NCBI GenBank assembly: GCA_001592805.2
Contig: CP051140.1
Coordinates: forward strand, 1,675,501 to 1,739,500
Reading direction: 5' to 3'
DNA: 64,000 bases
Origin: Peltaster fructicola
Taxonomy: Eukaryota; Ascomycota; Dothideomycetes
Positions 22,601-32,484 of this stretch are shown here, piece by piece. Within the stretch, counting starts at the first letter, position 1. Each line of letters begins with the position of its first letter. The translations under genes were made by a program, and so were the position numbers. The notes under the pieces are model-generated. The model was not told the origin of the DNA and did not search any database. It saw only the letters and a list, made by a program, of their open reading frames with translations.

Positions 22601-22864
22601 TAGCTTGGCAGCACGTCTTCTCGCCAATCACCACCTTGCTATTACAATCCACTTCAACGATGTTCAGATCGTTAACAACATCAAAATCTCCCATGAATAG
22701 CGATAAACATGCTGTATTCTCGACTGAACAGTCTAAGTATGTTAGGAGGTCGTTCGCCAGCACCGCTTTCGCCTCTTCCCAAGCCTCTTGCACTTGAAGA
22801 ACAACATCGCATTACATTACCGTCATAGGCACAATACTACTCAACTCTTACCCAGTACCGACAC
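19653..22864. other. 3.2 kb gap with decayed protein-like stretches
   Basis: No intact gene fits. On the minus strand, between about 22010 and 19700, many short open stretches have protein-like composition rather than random look, for example SVGPIMPWTDREGFFTYKVY (about 21624-21565), LIGTLLADYEICITP (about 21150) and WYVTYEILANN (about 20980). They lie in changing frames, are rich in predicted short beta strands, and several share a hydrophobic pattern ending in YCDG or CCDA. A TATA-like TTTATATATG lies about 25 bases before a well-placed ATG at 22008, and another before an ATG near 20268. Two diverged direct repeats lie at 20106-20166 and 20206-20265. The origin is unknown: a broken lineage-specific gene, a repeated small-gene family, or a very old capsid-like fossil are all possible. 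It is broken in many places. Confidence 0.4.
20106..20265. repeat. Diverged direct repeat pair, 60 bases, 100-base period
   Basis: Copies at 20106-20166 and 20206-20265 begin ACGCTGGCATCGCAACAGAT and ACGCTGCCATCGCAATAGAC and stay alignable to AGGCG/AGGCA. About seven in ten positions agree by eye, and most differences are C/T or G/A transitions. Read on the minus strand both encode a similar peptide pattern, EIKVVYCDGSV and NTEVICCDASV, so the duplicated unit may once have been coding. Confidence 0.6.
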
Positions 22865-23821
22865 ATGAGACCCTCGCGGTCAACTGTCACCAGCTACTTC
22901 CCATTTCAGAGGTCAGCCATGCTTGAAGACCACCTCCAGAGCTTGCACATCGCCTCTTTCAAGGCACCCGAGATCAGCATACACGAGCTCCCACAGTCAG
23001 CAGCACTTCCTGCCGCCGCCGCTCACCACAGCGCCCTCGAGAACATCCCCACAGAGTTGAAGTGTGAAATTGCGCGCCATCTGCGCAAAGCCAACGACCT
23101 TTGTGCGTTCCGTCTTTCCGGCAGATCCCTCGCAGCAGCAGGGAAACACGAGATCGAGCAGCGCCTTAAGACGAAGAAGGCCGTCTCGCCACGCTATCCT
23201 GCTCATGGCTACGACCCGCGCCCCTTGTGCACCAAGGTCTATGAGCTTAGTAAGTTCTTCTCGAGCAGCGTCTTGAAGCATCTCAGATTCGTCAATTTGT
23301 GTCCTCGGCGTCCGGAACGTGGCGACGCCAACATACACAAGATATACTTGCCTTGTCTCGAGGAGCTGTGGGTCCAGAATCTTGTGTTCAGCAGCAATCA
23401 CCCGGTCATGGTCCTGCTAAGAAGTCATTCTCGCACACTCAGGAGAGTCAGCTTCATCTTGTGTGAGATCGTCAGACCGTTCGCTAGTTGCCATGAGCAG
23501 CCAGAGGCTCTCCATTCCCGCATCTCATGGAACACAGTATTGGAAAAGATGGATCACTTGCCATATCACCTCGATAAGGTCGAACTTCAGTCCATACACA
23601 TCTGCACCGGGCAAGGCAGACATTGCCTTTGCCATGCACTCAAGGCCGATGCAGACCGCCTGATGCTTGAGCGAGTCCACACTGCAAGAGCGTATCCTAC
23701 TGCAATCGAGGTCGTTCACGACCATCGCAATGCCCGGAGAGGTGTTTGGTATGGCAAAGGAAGCATCAGAGCTATGCTCGACGACAGCATGAAGCACGAG
23801 GCCCAAGTCTCGGCGATATAA
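22865..23821 (+). CDS. F-box-like hypothetical protein
   Basis: A single-exon protein of 318 residues. Residues about 58-100 read LENIPTELKCEIARHLRKANDLCAFRLSGRSL, the pattern of a degenerate F-box (leucine-proline start, hydrophobic helix, then a Leu/Arg helix). F-boxes bind SKP1 and bring targets to SCF ubiquitin ligases; many fungal members of this type sit in lineage-specific families and have no known target. The rest has a leucine-rich feel (YLPCLEELWVQNL, TLRRVSFILCEIV) but no countable repeats. Start at the first ATG (MRPSRSTVTSY); a second ATG at residue 19 is possible. Confidence 0.72.
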   Translation: MRPSRSTVTSYFPFQRSAMLEDHLQSLHIASFKAPEISIHELPQSAALPAAAAHHSALENIPTELKCEIARHLRKANDLCAFRLSGRSLAAAGKHEIEQRLKTKKAVSPRYPAHGYDPRPLCTKVYELSKFFSSSVLKHLRFVNLCPRRPERGDANIHKIYLPCLEELWVQNLVFSSNHPVMVLLRSHSRTLRRVSFILCEIVRPFASCHEQPEALHSRISWNTVLEKMDHLPYHLDKVELQSIHICTGQGRHCLCHALKADADRLMLERVHTARAYPTAIEVVHDHRNARRGVWYGKGSIRAMLDDSMKHEAQVSAI

Positions 23822-24969
23822 ATCGTTTGAGGTTACCGCAAGTGATCGAAGACATCGTGCTATGCCTTCAGGCTGGTCGATGTACCGGATGAGCTGCCTG
23901 GCAATGGAATATTCCGTCGTGAGAAGGCGTCTGTCGTGCCGAATAGCAGGTGTTGCTTGGCACCGAAGGTCTTTGAAGCATGCAGAAAGGCAGTCCTTGT
24001 GCAGTACTAATAGATGGTCAATAATTTTCTTCTCAGCCTGTAAGCACACACGTGACAGTCCCATGCCTGTGCAGTTCGGCGATGCCGCCTTTCGGGCATC
24101 GCTTGAGACAGCCACAGTGCCCGCCATTGTCTTGCTCATTCGACGTGCCGAGAATGGGTGATTTCTCATAGATTAAAGAGGATTAGCCAGGGGCACCAAC
24201 GCAAGGAAGCCGCAAAGTTTGCGACGACACCCCGCCAATTGGAACGGCGAAATGCACTGACTCTTTCACCTCGTGGCTCTCTTTGATACTGCTGTGCACC
24301 CACACCACTTCTCCAAGAAAAGCCGAGCTCTGATATATGGGACGGGCTGCGTGCATATGCCGCGCTCCTCCACGATCCTTGTCGAAGATGATCACCGCCC
24401 AAGCGCAACGGTACGACGTTCCTCAACAACTGAGCATATCTCCGGTAGCACATGATGTATCCTCTGGACCTGCACCCGATGGCGATGTGCAAGGAGTCCT
24501 TGTCACGAAATCATCGAACACAGCAGATTGTGCTTCTGTGACGAGCAGTTCCTCATCTTACCAATCACGTCCTCCTGAAACACACTTTTACTGCAGCGAG
24601 CCTCGATACCACTAGCGTGTGCGTCTAAAGGCGAACGGAACGCAAGCCATCTCTACAGACGCACGCTTCTCGATGTGGCTGCTGCTCCTCCTTCTGGCCC
24701 ATCGCCGTTGTGAAAGACAAAACGTCCCGCGCGAGTCAAAGCTCTTTGGAGGTGTAAGCCCGCTTCACTTCAGTTCCTTGGCCGCCGAGAGAGCGCTCCT
24801 CCTCCATTGTATCTGCCCAGTGCTGTGACATACACTCATTCATCTCTGCTTGTTGTACCACACCGTACCGACTTCTCGATCCTTGTGCTTCTCAGCTTTT
24901 CCCATTTACCTGTCTTTCAACCGCTTACCAATATCTCAAACCACGGCTACGCGCTCAGCATAGTCTGAT
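23822..24969. other. Intergenic region, no gene seen
   Basis: About 1.15 kb. Short overlapping open frames on both strands have no recognisable content. The C/T-rich 150 bases before 24970 fit the promoter and leader of the next gene. Confidence 0.4.
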
Positions 24970-25861
24970 ATGGCCCAACAACCTGGCTCTCTGGAGAGCT
25001 CTCCCGAGGTAGCGTACTACAGCATCATCCTGCTTCCAGCTCCTAACACCTTAGCCAGCATCTGCAACGACTGTCTGCTCTCTACCAATATCACAATGCG
25101 CCTGAGGTCGCACCAGCACATGGCCTGGAATACGATGATTCGAACTACCCACATTCAGACAAGTATCCCGTGATACACTCAATGCCAGCATACAACTCGA
25201 AATGGACAGGCAATGGCTTCACGAACGATAACCGACCGCCCAAAATCATCTTTGGTATGAAGCTGCGAACTTTTCTGGTGGTAGCGACGATCATGATTAT
25301 GGTCATTGTAGGAGCTGCAGTGGGAGGCGCCGTGGGTGGAAGCTCTATCAAGACAGGAAGCTCGTCGTACACGCCCACGACGACGGAAAGGTAAGCTAGA
25401 CTCAGCATTTGATCAAATAGAAAACTGACCTTAGTAGCACAACTTCATCAACCACATCTGCGTCGAACACACCAACGACAGCGACACCCTCAACATACTC
25501 AGCACCGACAGCAACGTATGCACCACTATCGGACTGCCCAGCAGCCAACAACACTCTCTACACATCTTCCTTCAATTCTGGGTCGAGTTCGTCGACCACA
25601 GGGCTCAACTTCACAAGGTATTGCAATTACCAGAGCCCACTAACAACTCAAAACACCCTGCTGAGCACATTCGCCTACACTTTCGAGGACTGCATAGAGA
25701 CCTGTGCCGGAATCAATTTCTACAACAGCAATGTCAACTGCCAAGTGGCTGCCTTCGAAGTGGGCGCCTCTCGACCGGTGAATTGCTGGTTGGGACAGTA
25801 CAACACAACAATCTCAAATCTGAAAGCACAATCAGGCACAGCTGTTGCGATCCTGCGATAA
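24970..25861 (+). CDS. Single-span membrane protein with Ser/Thr-rich ectodomain
   Basis: About 265 residues in three exons: 24970-25008, 25059-25390 and 25435-25861. Intron 1 (50 bases, branch CCTAACACC) and intron 2 (44 bases) both keep the frame. The N-terminal cytosolic part (LEYDDSNYPHSDKYPVI) leads to one membrane helix, TFLVVATIMIMVIVGAAVGG, followed by a Ser/Thr-rich stalk and an ectodomain with several cysteines (CNYQ, CIETCAGIN, CQVAAF, CWLG). This lay-out is common in Dothideomycetes as unnamed, probably glycosylated plasma-membrane or wall-associated proteins; the cysteine pattern recalls PAN/apple-like modules. Function unknown. Confidence 0.8.
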
Positions 25862-26157
25862 CGGCAGCTCGATAATCTGAAACACAGCATCCTCAAGCCC
25901 GGAGGACACAATCAGGCATTGCTATATTGCATTGCTGGGCAGCTCGACATTCTACGAGCAATGAAGGACACATATTTTTAATCTAACGGACCACGACATA
26001 GCGACTTTACAGTATTATCAGCGTTCGGGCATTGGCGCTAAGGCGAGGTGTATACCTCAGGGACAACAATGGGACGAACGCATAAAGCATGGGATAGGGA
26101 GTTCCTGCATCAGAGATACCAGCAAGCTCGACGGACATTCATTGAAGCCGTATCAAC

Positions 26158-27656
26158 TTAGAATTTATCAAGCCTCTTGAGAAAACCACTGACACCTTTC
26201 TCCAACTTGTTGATTTTCTCACCGAGCTTGTCTTCGGTCTGTGCTTTCGACTGTGGCTTACTGTGGTGACCATGTGCAGCCTCCTCTTCCGTCGGTCGGT
26301 ATGCCTGGCTGTGAATGCTGCCTGTGAAGGCCCCGGCCGCATTGTAGTGTCCTGGTGCAGCAGGCGCTTGTGGTGCGGATGAGTATTTATACGATGAGAA
26401 GCCAGCTACCTGTGCTTGTTGACCACTTTGCTGCCCTGGCGGCGATGTGGAGGGCGGAGGAGGCAACGACGCGTACGAGGGAGGCGCCGAGGGCGTGGGT
26501 GGTTGGTGTTGATATATGCCTGGCGACATTGGTCCTGGTGATGTCACACCCGGTCCAAAGTTGGTCGGGTATGAGGCATATTGTGTTGCTGAGCCAGCTT
26601 GCGGGCCAAAGGATGGCTGTTGTGTAGTTGCTGGTGCTTGAGGGCCGAAAGATGGTTGTCGTTGCTGTTGTTGTTGTGGTGGTGGTCCTCCTTGTGGTGG
26701 GCCTGCTTGTGGGCCAAACGATGCTTGCCTCTGTTGCAACGGCGGCGCTGCTGCTTGTGGTGGACCAGGGAAATAGGAAGACTGTGGTGTGCTCTGCAGG
26801 CTGGGACCTCCTTGCTGTGAGTACTGAGCATACTGCGGATGTTGATCGTATCTGGCAGCATCATTCAAACCAGTTCCAGACGCTCCGTCCGGTGGCGGCG
26901 GTGTCTTTCGCGATGAGATATGAATTCGGGTGCCGAGGAGCTGCAGGGTTGTAGGCTACTGGTGTAGGTTGCTGCGGAGGAGGCGGTATACTAGCCGTTG
27001 ATGCGGGTGTTGGTGGACCAGGTAGCGATTGTGCAGATGTGGTACTTCCTGCTCTTGGTGGGAATTGCGCTCCGATAGCAGTGTTCTCCAGCCGCTGGAC
27101 AACCGGACTCATGCTGTCTTTATGCTCTGTTGGAGCAGCTTGACGAGCCACATCACCAATATCCAGCTTCTCAGCAGGCACTATCCCATTCAACCTGCCC
27201 ATGAATGCAGTTGCGTCACGTTCTGTCCAGAAGTATAGATCGACTGTGTGCAGCTTATGAGCCCATCTTTTCTCGTTCCGCTCGTCCCAAGTCGGCAGAT
27301 GCCATTCGGCTTGTGTCTTGATGCGCGGCTGGTCGAGGACCATGCTGCAGAGGGTAGGATGTTTGCTCGAGTAGGTGATGTACTGGACGGCGTCGAGATA
27401 GCCAAAGAAGGCGTCTTGATCTGCTGTGCCGGCATGATTGGCAATCTCCAGCTTCGCACGTCGCTCGGTGGCAGAGTAGTACAGGTAGACATAGCTGCCT
27501 TTGGCGAATCGGTCGTGTTGCGGTTGTGAAGGAGCTGCCACTCGATAATAGTAGTGCACATCAGCATACCTTGTAGCCGGTCAGTAGTTGCAGCACCACA
27601 TGCCCATGCTGATCTTACACTGTGGTCAATAGTGTCTCGCCTGGTCCTGCGGGCAT
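26158..27656 (-). CDS. Conserved fungal protein with Pro/Gln-rich tail, frame break inside
   Basis: Exon 1 is 27656-27619 and a 49-base intron (27618-27570, branch ACTGAC) joins MPAGPGETLLTTV to YADVHYYYRVAAPSQPQHDRF. The globular N-terminal half (to about residue 150) has the look of a conserved fungal domain of unknown function. The second half is disordered, Pro/Gln-rich, with three SFGPQA repeats and a basic helical end (LGEKINKLEKGVSGFLKRL). Between the two, at about 26905-26938, the reading frame changes: a probable APEFISHRE segment and then KTPPPPDG sit in different frames, consistent with two small indels (one at an A run). No usable intron spans this. If the read is right, the product would end early and lose the tail; if wrong, it is about 480 residues long. 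Confidence 0.65.
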
Positions 27657-28140
27657 GATGTGGGTGTTTAGACAATACTACAAGCTGATGAAATGTGGAA
27701 GAAGTGGTGTAAGAACGCTGTAAAGTGGACACAAAGAAAAGATGCAGTACGCCTACGCTGTACAGTGCTTGCTTGCTGGGCCACAGCAGGCTATATCAAG
27801 GCGGGCATCCAGAGCTCTACGGATGGTAGCTGAAGAGGTGGGCGGTTAGAGCAGCCAATGATGAAGAGTGTGGTTCTTAGAAATGCCATGTGAATGCGCA
27901 AAAAGGATGAAGGTCAGCCGAGCGGCTTCACTCCCGAGAGTGTCAATATCGATTGGAATCTAGAGAGCACAAGGTCATTTCACTCTTCTGCCAACGTCTA
28001 CTCTCGCTGTCCTGCGCGCTCACGTCTGTCATTTCCGACAAGGACGCAACGCAGAGCGTTCCCCTTCCAGCGAAGGACGACCACTACAGCATCGGCCGTG
28101 AAGGCCAAGAATACTTCATCTTCGCGACTACACAGCAAAA
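27657..28140. other. Divergent intergenic region
   Basis: About 485 bases between two divergent genes (the Pro/Gln-tail protein and mitochondrial uS8m). A plus-strand open frame at 27894-28370 overlaps the uS8m start and is a shadow. Presumed shared promoter. Confidence 0.45.
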
Positions 28141-28953
28141 ATGTCTTTGGTTGGCCTCGCAAACGTGTGCTCGCATCTACAGAATGCGTCCCTCGCTCGT
28201 CTAGGTCTTACATCAGTCCCATACACGAAACTCCACCTACAAATATCTGTCCTCCTGCAGAAGCAAGGCTTCTTTTCAACAGTAGACCTCGCCGGTCCTA
28301 CACCACCTTTATCCAGATTTCCGCCAGGCACACAAGGCCAGCAAAGAGCACTCTCAGCAAAAGGGCGTGATCGGGAGAGTGCATTGGTGCGACTGGTGAA
28401 GAGGAGGGAAGCCATTGAGCGAGAACGGGTCAGGACAGGAGCTCAAGAAAACCCACAACTAGTGTCTGAGCAACTCGTGCAATACTCAGATGAGCTGCTT
28501 CTGAAGGGCTACCAGCAGCATGACCTTGAGTGGGCCAGGAAGAATGCACATCTGTCCACGGAACAGCTGCTTGCTGGCAGCGTAGAGGTTGAAGCCATGG
28601 GCTTGACGGTCGACGGTCAGCAACTAGACCTCGCCGCACGCACAGTGGACACAATAGAAGAGGGCATCATCACACAAAATAACCGCGCATCTCGACGGTT
28701 ATGGCTTGGATTGAAATATTGGAACGGCGAGCCTGTACTGCGCAAAGCACGAATGATTTCAAAGCCTACCAAACGAATATGGCTTGACAGACACGACATG
28801 ACGAGGCTGGTACGAGGCGCACAAGCTGGTGAGGTCAAGGGACTGGCCCGCGTTGGCGAGATCATGGCAGTCAGCACAGACAGAGGAATCATGGATGTGC
28901 GAGAATGCGTTGAGCGACAAATCGGAGGTCAACCGCTCGCTCGATTCTGGTGA
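28141..28953 (+). CDS. MRPS8: Mitochondrial ribosomal protein uS8m
   Basis: Small-subunit mitoribosome protein S8, which binds 15S rRNA in the platform/body. The 270-residue single-exon protein starts with the fungal signature MSLVGLANVCSHLQNASLARLGLTS and TKLHLQIS, has the middle block LWLGLKYWNGEPVLRKARMISKPTKRIWL, and ends VSTDRGIMDVRECVERQIGGQ, the S8 C-terminal rRNA-binding part. It is longer than bacterial S8 because of a charged insert (residues about 70-165) with GRDRESALVRLVKRREAIERER. It ends 72 bases from the convergent 2-hydroxy-acid oxidase gene. Confidence 0.92.
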   Translation: MSLVGLANVCSHLQNASLARLGLTSVPYTKLHLQISVLLQKQGFFSTVDLAGPTPPLSRFPPGTQGQQRALSAKGRDRESALVRLVKRREAIERERVRTGAQENPQLVSEQLVQYSDELLLKGYQQHDLEWARKNAHLSTEQLLAGSVEVEAMGLTVDGQQLDLAARTVDTIEEGIITQNNRASRRLWLGLKYWNGEPVLRKARMISKPTKRIWLDRHDMTRLVRGAQAGEVKGLARVGEIMAVSTDRGIMDVRECVERQIGGQPLARFW

Positions 28954-29025
28954 AGGCTAGTAAGCCAGATATCATTCAGATATGTACATATAGCAATAGC
29001 ATTGTATAACAAACAGCGCTGACGA

Positions 29026-30204
29026 TCACAATCTTGACACAAACCCACTCCTGTCCATCTTGACCAGATAGTTCTTGTTGATGTCAGCCACAGACACGGT
29101 TCCTGCCAGCGCCATGCAGAGCTTGATTTCGTCCATGAACAGCTTGAGACAGAGCTCAACGCCAGCTTGACCTTTGTATGCCAAACCCCAGAGCACAGGG
29201 CGGCCTATCCAGCAGAAGTCTGCACCCAGTGCAATAGCCTTGAACACATCTGCACCATGTCTAATGCCGCCATCAACATGGACAGGAATGCGGCCCCTGA
29301 CAGCATCGACGACCTCTGGCAGAGCATCAAGTGTCGCTAGAGCTCCGTTGAGCTGTCGTCCTCCGTGGTTCGAGACGACAACACCGTCAACACCGTACTT
29401 GACGGCGAGCTCAGCGTCTTCGCCTGTAGCGATACCCTTGACCCACACCTCCATCTCAGGATGGCACTGTTCCTTTAGCCATTCGATATCTCGCTCCCAA
29501 TTGAGCGTTGGATTGGCAGCATGCGTGTGAAAGGTGATAGGACCAGTGGGAAGCACACGCTTCTCTCCATCAGTGTAGCCCACCTGCGAAGACACAGGCT
29601 CCTCGCCTTTCTGCTGCTCTTCAGGAGGAAAGTTTGCAATCTTGAAATGGGGAGGAAGCTTGAACTGATTACGAATCTCCAAGTTCCTCCGTCCGAGCAG
29701 CGGTGTGTCGACAGTCAAAAAGACGGCCTTGTAGCCAGCTTTCTTAGCTCTGGCTATAAGCTTCGTGCTGTGTGCTCGCTCCTCAAACAGGTAAAGCTGA
29801 AGAACATTTGGCACGTCGGGACTTGCGGCCGCGACATCCTCGAGCGTGGTAGTAGCAAACGAGCTGAGACCCATCGCAATGCCTTTGCTGTTACAGGCTC
29901 TTGCTGTACCGAGCTCGCCATCAGAATGCGCGAGACATTGCATGGCTGTCGGTGCCACTCCTAGTGGTACAGCATTCTTGTAGCCAAAGATGGACGCAGT
30001 CGTGTCGATCTTGCTCACGTCTCGTAGCACCCTAGGTCTGATGCGGTATTTGGCATAGGCGTCGATGTTCTCTCGGAGTGTAGATCCAGAATCTGCGCCT
30101 TCATTGTAGTAGTCTCGAGTCTGTTTGTCCATGCGATTGTAGGCGATGGCCTCAAGCTCCTTGATAGTGAGGCAGTTCAAATCGTGATCCGTTTTGCCTG
30201 CCAT
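29026..30204 (-). CDS. Peroxisomal FMN-dependent 2-hydroxy-acid oxidase
   Basis: A flavoenzyme of 392 residues in the glycolate oxidase / L-lactate dehydrogenase family, which oxidises (S)-2-hydroxy acids to 2-oxo acids. Family motifs are all in place: GVAPTAMQCLAHSDGE near residue 85, LQLYLFE (FMN contact), FLTVDTPLLGRR near 170, the lysine in VKGI near 255, the catalytic block SNHGGRQLNG near 280, and HVDGGIRHGADVFKAIALGAD near 305. The last three residues are SRL, a type 1 peroxisomal targeting signal, so it is likely a peroxisomal oxidase making hydrogen peroxide rather than a cytochrome b2-type mitochondrial enzyme (no haem domain). Single exon, complete. Confidence 0.93.
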   Translation of the reverse strand: MAGKTDHDLNCLTIKELEAIAYNRMDKQTRDYYNEGADSGSTLRENIDAYAKYRIRPRVLRDVSKIDTTASIFGYKNAVPLGVAPTAMQCLAHSDGELGTARACNSKGIAMGLSSFATTTLEDVAAASPDVPNVLQLYLFEERAHSTKLIARAKKAGYKAVFLTVDTPLLGRRNLEIRNQFKLPPHFKIANFPPEEQQKGEEPVSSQVGYTDGEKRVLPTGPITFHTHAANPTLNWERDIEWLKEQCHPEMEVWVKGIATGEDAELAVKYGVDGVVVSNHGGRQLNGALATLDALPEVVDAVRGRIPVHVDGGIRHGADVFKAIALGADFCWIGRPVLWGLAYKGQAGVELCLKLFMDEIKLCMALAGTVSVADINKNYLVKMDRSGFVSRL

Positions 30205-31257
30205 GGCTGTGATGGATGAGGTAAGATGCTTTGGTTATCAATGTGAGTGAGATGGAGATCTTATCTCGAGCTCTAAGGTAGAGACTACAGCATCGACGTA
30301 GTCCATTGCTTTAGTCCGTAGCAGTAGCGTCGATCAAGAAGCGGCGACCTCGGTCACTGTTGCATCAGCACTCAAAGCTTGCATGACAATATACTCATCC
30401 GACATGACACAAGGTCGGCCAGCATACACTGGTGGATATCCTTCATGGTAACGACACCGACGTGCTTGGAAGCCGCAACACTGTACTGGTCAGCGTCGCC
30501 AATCGCTCGGATGGAGCTTATGACGATCGTCAGCGCGCCGTGGTATGAAAGACGTCACCGTGAAGCTACCTCAACAAGTGCTATGTGCCCAAGACTGTGC
30601 CTTCGTCTAAAGCACTGTAGAGATGAAGGAATGGTGTGTCCACTTCCAGACACTTTCCTCCAGCAGGACGACCACTAGAATGCGCATCCCTTGCTTGCAA
30701 AATCAGACACATTCACGTCAGACTCCACCTTGAAATTGTCCTCGTGGGTACAGGGACAAGGGACGAATGAATCTTGGGATTAGACGAAGTACATTGGATA
30801 ACTGAGTATCGGGCCTGTATAGCATACAGTGATGTATGCATGTCGAAAACTCTCTTGAAGGAAAGCGTTGGCTACTGAAGCCTTCATTTCCTTGAGAATC
30901 TGATCTTGCTCATCTCTCGGCGTTATGGCCGAGATAAGAGCTACAATACGAGTACAATGCTTCGCCATGAAAGGGCGAGCTCGCGTGACGACGACGACCT
31001 CCTCCTTGTGCTGTAGTGTCTGTTTCGATGGAAACACACGCTTGGTGTTTCGTAGTTTGCATTCTGTGTGATTGTCGCTTGGGATAACGGATGCTATGCT
31101 TTTGTTCTTGCAATCTGTAGGCGCGATGATGCCGATAGCAGATCCCATGTTGGATGATGGCAGCCGAAGTGTCGGAGAGAAACCCGTGCCAGGAGACGAT
31201 TTGGAAAAGATAACGCTTGGAACGCTGGAAATCTGATGTTGGAATGGTCATGGCTGA
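30205..31257. other. Intergenic region with one weak minus-strand open frame
   Basis: About 1.05 kb. The only sizeable frame is 31148-30780 on the minus strand, 122 codons from an ATG, with no domain; it lies just downstream of the cyclin stop and may be 3' UTR or chance. The rest shows nothing. Confidence 0.35.
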
Positions 31258-32484
31258 TCAACCCATGTAGTTCGGTTGCATCATGTACTGTTGCTGCTGG
31301 TTGTAGAAGATCGGTTGCTCCATGCTGGGTGGCGGCGTTGGAGTGCTTGGTCCAGGTACGTGGATGTTGTGCACGTACGGATGTATTGCACGCATGTCCT
31401 TGTCTGGTGTGATCGGAGGCGTGATTATACCCACTGGCACTTGGTACCCAACCTTCTGTGGCGTCGATGGTGCAAGATATTGTGTAGCATTGTACTGCGG
31501 CTGCTGTGGTACCGCTTCTGCATAGCTGATGTTCATGGCCGGCACTTGTGCGAGCATGGCTTGTTGGTGCAAGAACTTTTCCACTGTGACAGCCACAACT
31601 GAAAGCAATGGTGAGCTGTACTTACGCACCAGTGCTGGTGATGGGTTGGTGAGGATCTTCGAAAGATTGAGGACGACATTTGGATCGTAGTATGATGCCC
31701 AGTCGTTGAAGCGTGGCTGAGCACGTCCAAGGACACATCGAGCCAGTGCAAGTGATGATCTGGCCATGACCGATGGGCGGACAGAGATGAACTCCTTGTG
31801 ATACAGGGCAATCTCCGTGAAGTATGCTGCCATGTTCTCAAGCTCGTCGTCGACTGAGCTCTCGTTGAGGGCCAGCTGTGCGAAGCTCGAGACGGTTGGG
31901 TGGCCGACGATCCAGTCGAGTGTTTGTAATACGTGCCATTCCATCTGTGTGAACATGTCGTCCTCGTAGAGCGAGCAGCACATGAGCTTGAGCTCACGAA
32001 TAGTTGGCACACGCTCCTTTCGATCGCCATACTTGGCTGCAATGAGCAGTGACGCACAGCCAACCAGCTGGTAGTGACGCTTGTACACAACTCTACGAGA
32101 GCAGTAGCGATCCAAGAGATTGACTGCAAGGTGGAAGGTTTCTGGGAGAAGCTTGAATGCTTGATGTGCTTCGAGGAGGAAGTCGAGGAGGTATGGTCTC
32201 ATGAACCATTGGATCTCGGCCTGAATCTCGATGTTCTGGATTTCCGGCATCGTTCTGGCTTCCATAGCCTCCATGTGGTCGAGTACGTCCTCTTGGTACT
32301 CTTCAGCAGTAGCACGTGACAGCTCTTGTGCCAGTGCTTTCTGTCTCAGTCGGGAGAGCTGTTGATGTCGTTCTCGGTCTGCAGCTGCTCGTGCATAGAT
32401 GCCATCTTCATCGTCGTGACTCTCCACAAAGTAAGAGTCACAGTAGTTGTAGTTGCCAGCGAATTGTTGTGGTTGGTACGCCAT
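31258..32484 (-). CDS. G1/S-specific cyclin
   Basis: A cyclin of 409 residues, single exon. The cyclin N-terminal box runs from about residue 60 to 190: MRPYLLDFLLEAHQAFKLLPETFHLAVNLLDRYCSRR, then YQLVGCASLLIAAKYGDR and MEWHVLQTLDWIVGHPT. The second fold (DDELENMAAYFTEIALYHKEF) follows. The order and sequence resemble the Cln/Puc1 type of G1 cyclins that partner CDK1 at Start, rather than B-type cyclins. The C-terminal 130 residues are Pro/Gln-rich, with TPPITPDK as a possible CDK/phosphodegron-type site. The open frame extends upstream to a TTG at 32580, but ATG 32484 (MAYQPQQF) is the first methionine. An ACGCGT box lies 265 bases upstream. Confidence 0.9.
   Translation of the reverse strand: MAYQPQQFAGNYNYCDSYFVESHDDEDGIYARAAADRERHQQLSRLRQKALAQELSRATAEEYQEDVLDHMEAMEARTMPEIQNIEIQAEIQWFMRPYLLDFLLEAHQAFKLLPETFHLAVNLLDRYCSRRVVYKRHYQLVGCASLLIAAKYGDRKERVPTIRELKLMCCSLYEDDMFTQMEWHVLQTLDWIVGHPTVSSFAQLALNESSVDDELENMAAYFTEIALYHKEFISVRPSVMARSSLALARCVLGRAQPRFNDWASYYDPNVVLNLSKILTNPSPALVRKYSSPLLSVVAVTVEKFLHQQAMLAQVPAMNISYAEAVPQQPQYNATQYLAPSTPQKVGYQVPVGIITPPITPDKDMRAIHPYVHNIHVPGPSTPTPPPSMEQPIFYNQQQQYMMQPNYMG

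Noticed and set aside
1-25861. A secondary-metabolite cluster around the P450 gene
   Set aside because: No polyketide synthase, NRPS, terpene synthase or cluster regulator lies in the window; the neighbours are housekeeping or unrelated accessory genes.
26544-26954. Open frames in other phases across the Pro/Gln-rich tail
   Set aside because: Low-complexity CAG/CCN-rich DNA stays open in several frames; only the frame ending KGVSGFLKRLDKF makes sense with the upstream exon.
30780-31148. 122-codon minus-strand frame after the cyclin gene
   Set aside because: Has an ATG but no domain or splice evidence and overlaps the likely cyclin 3' UTR; noted only in the gap entry.
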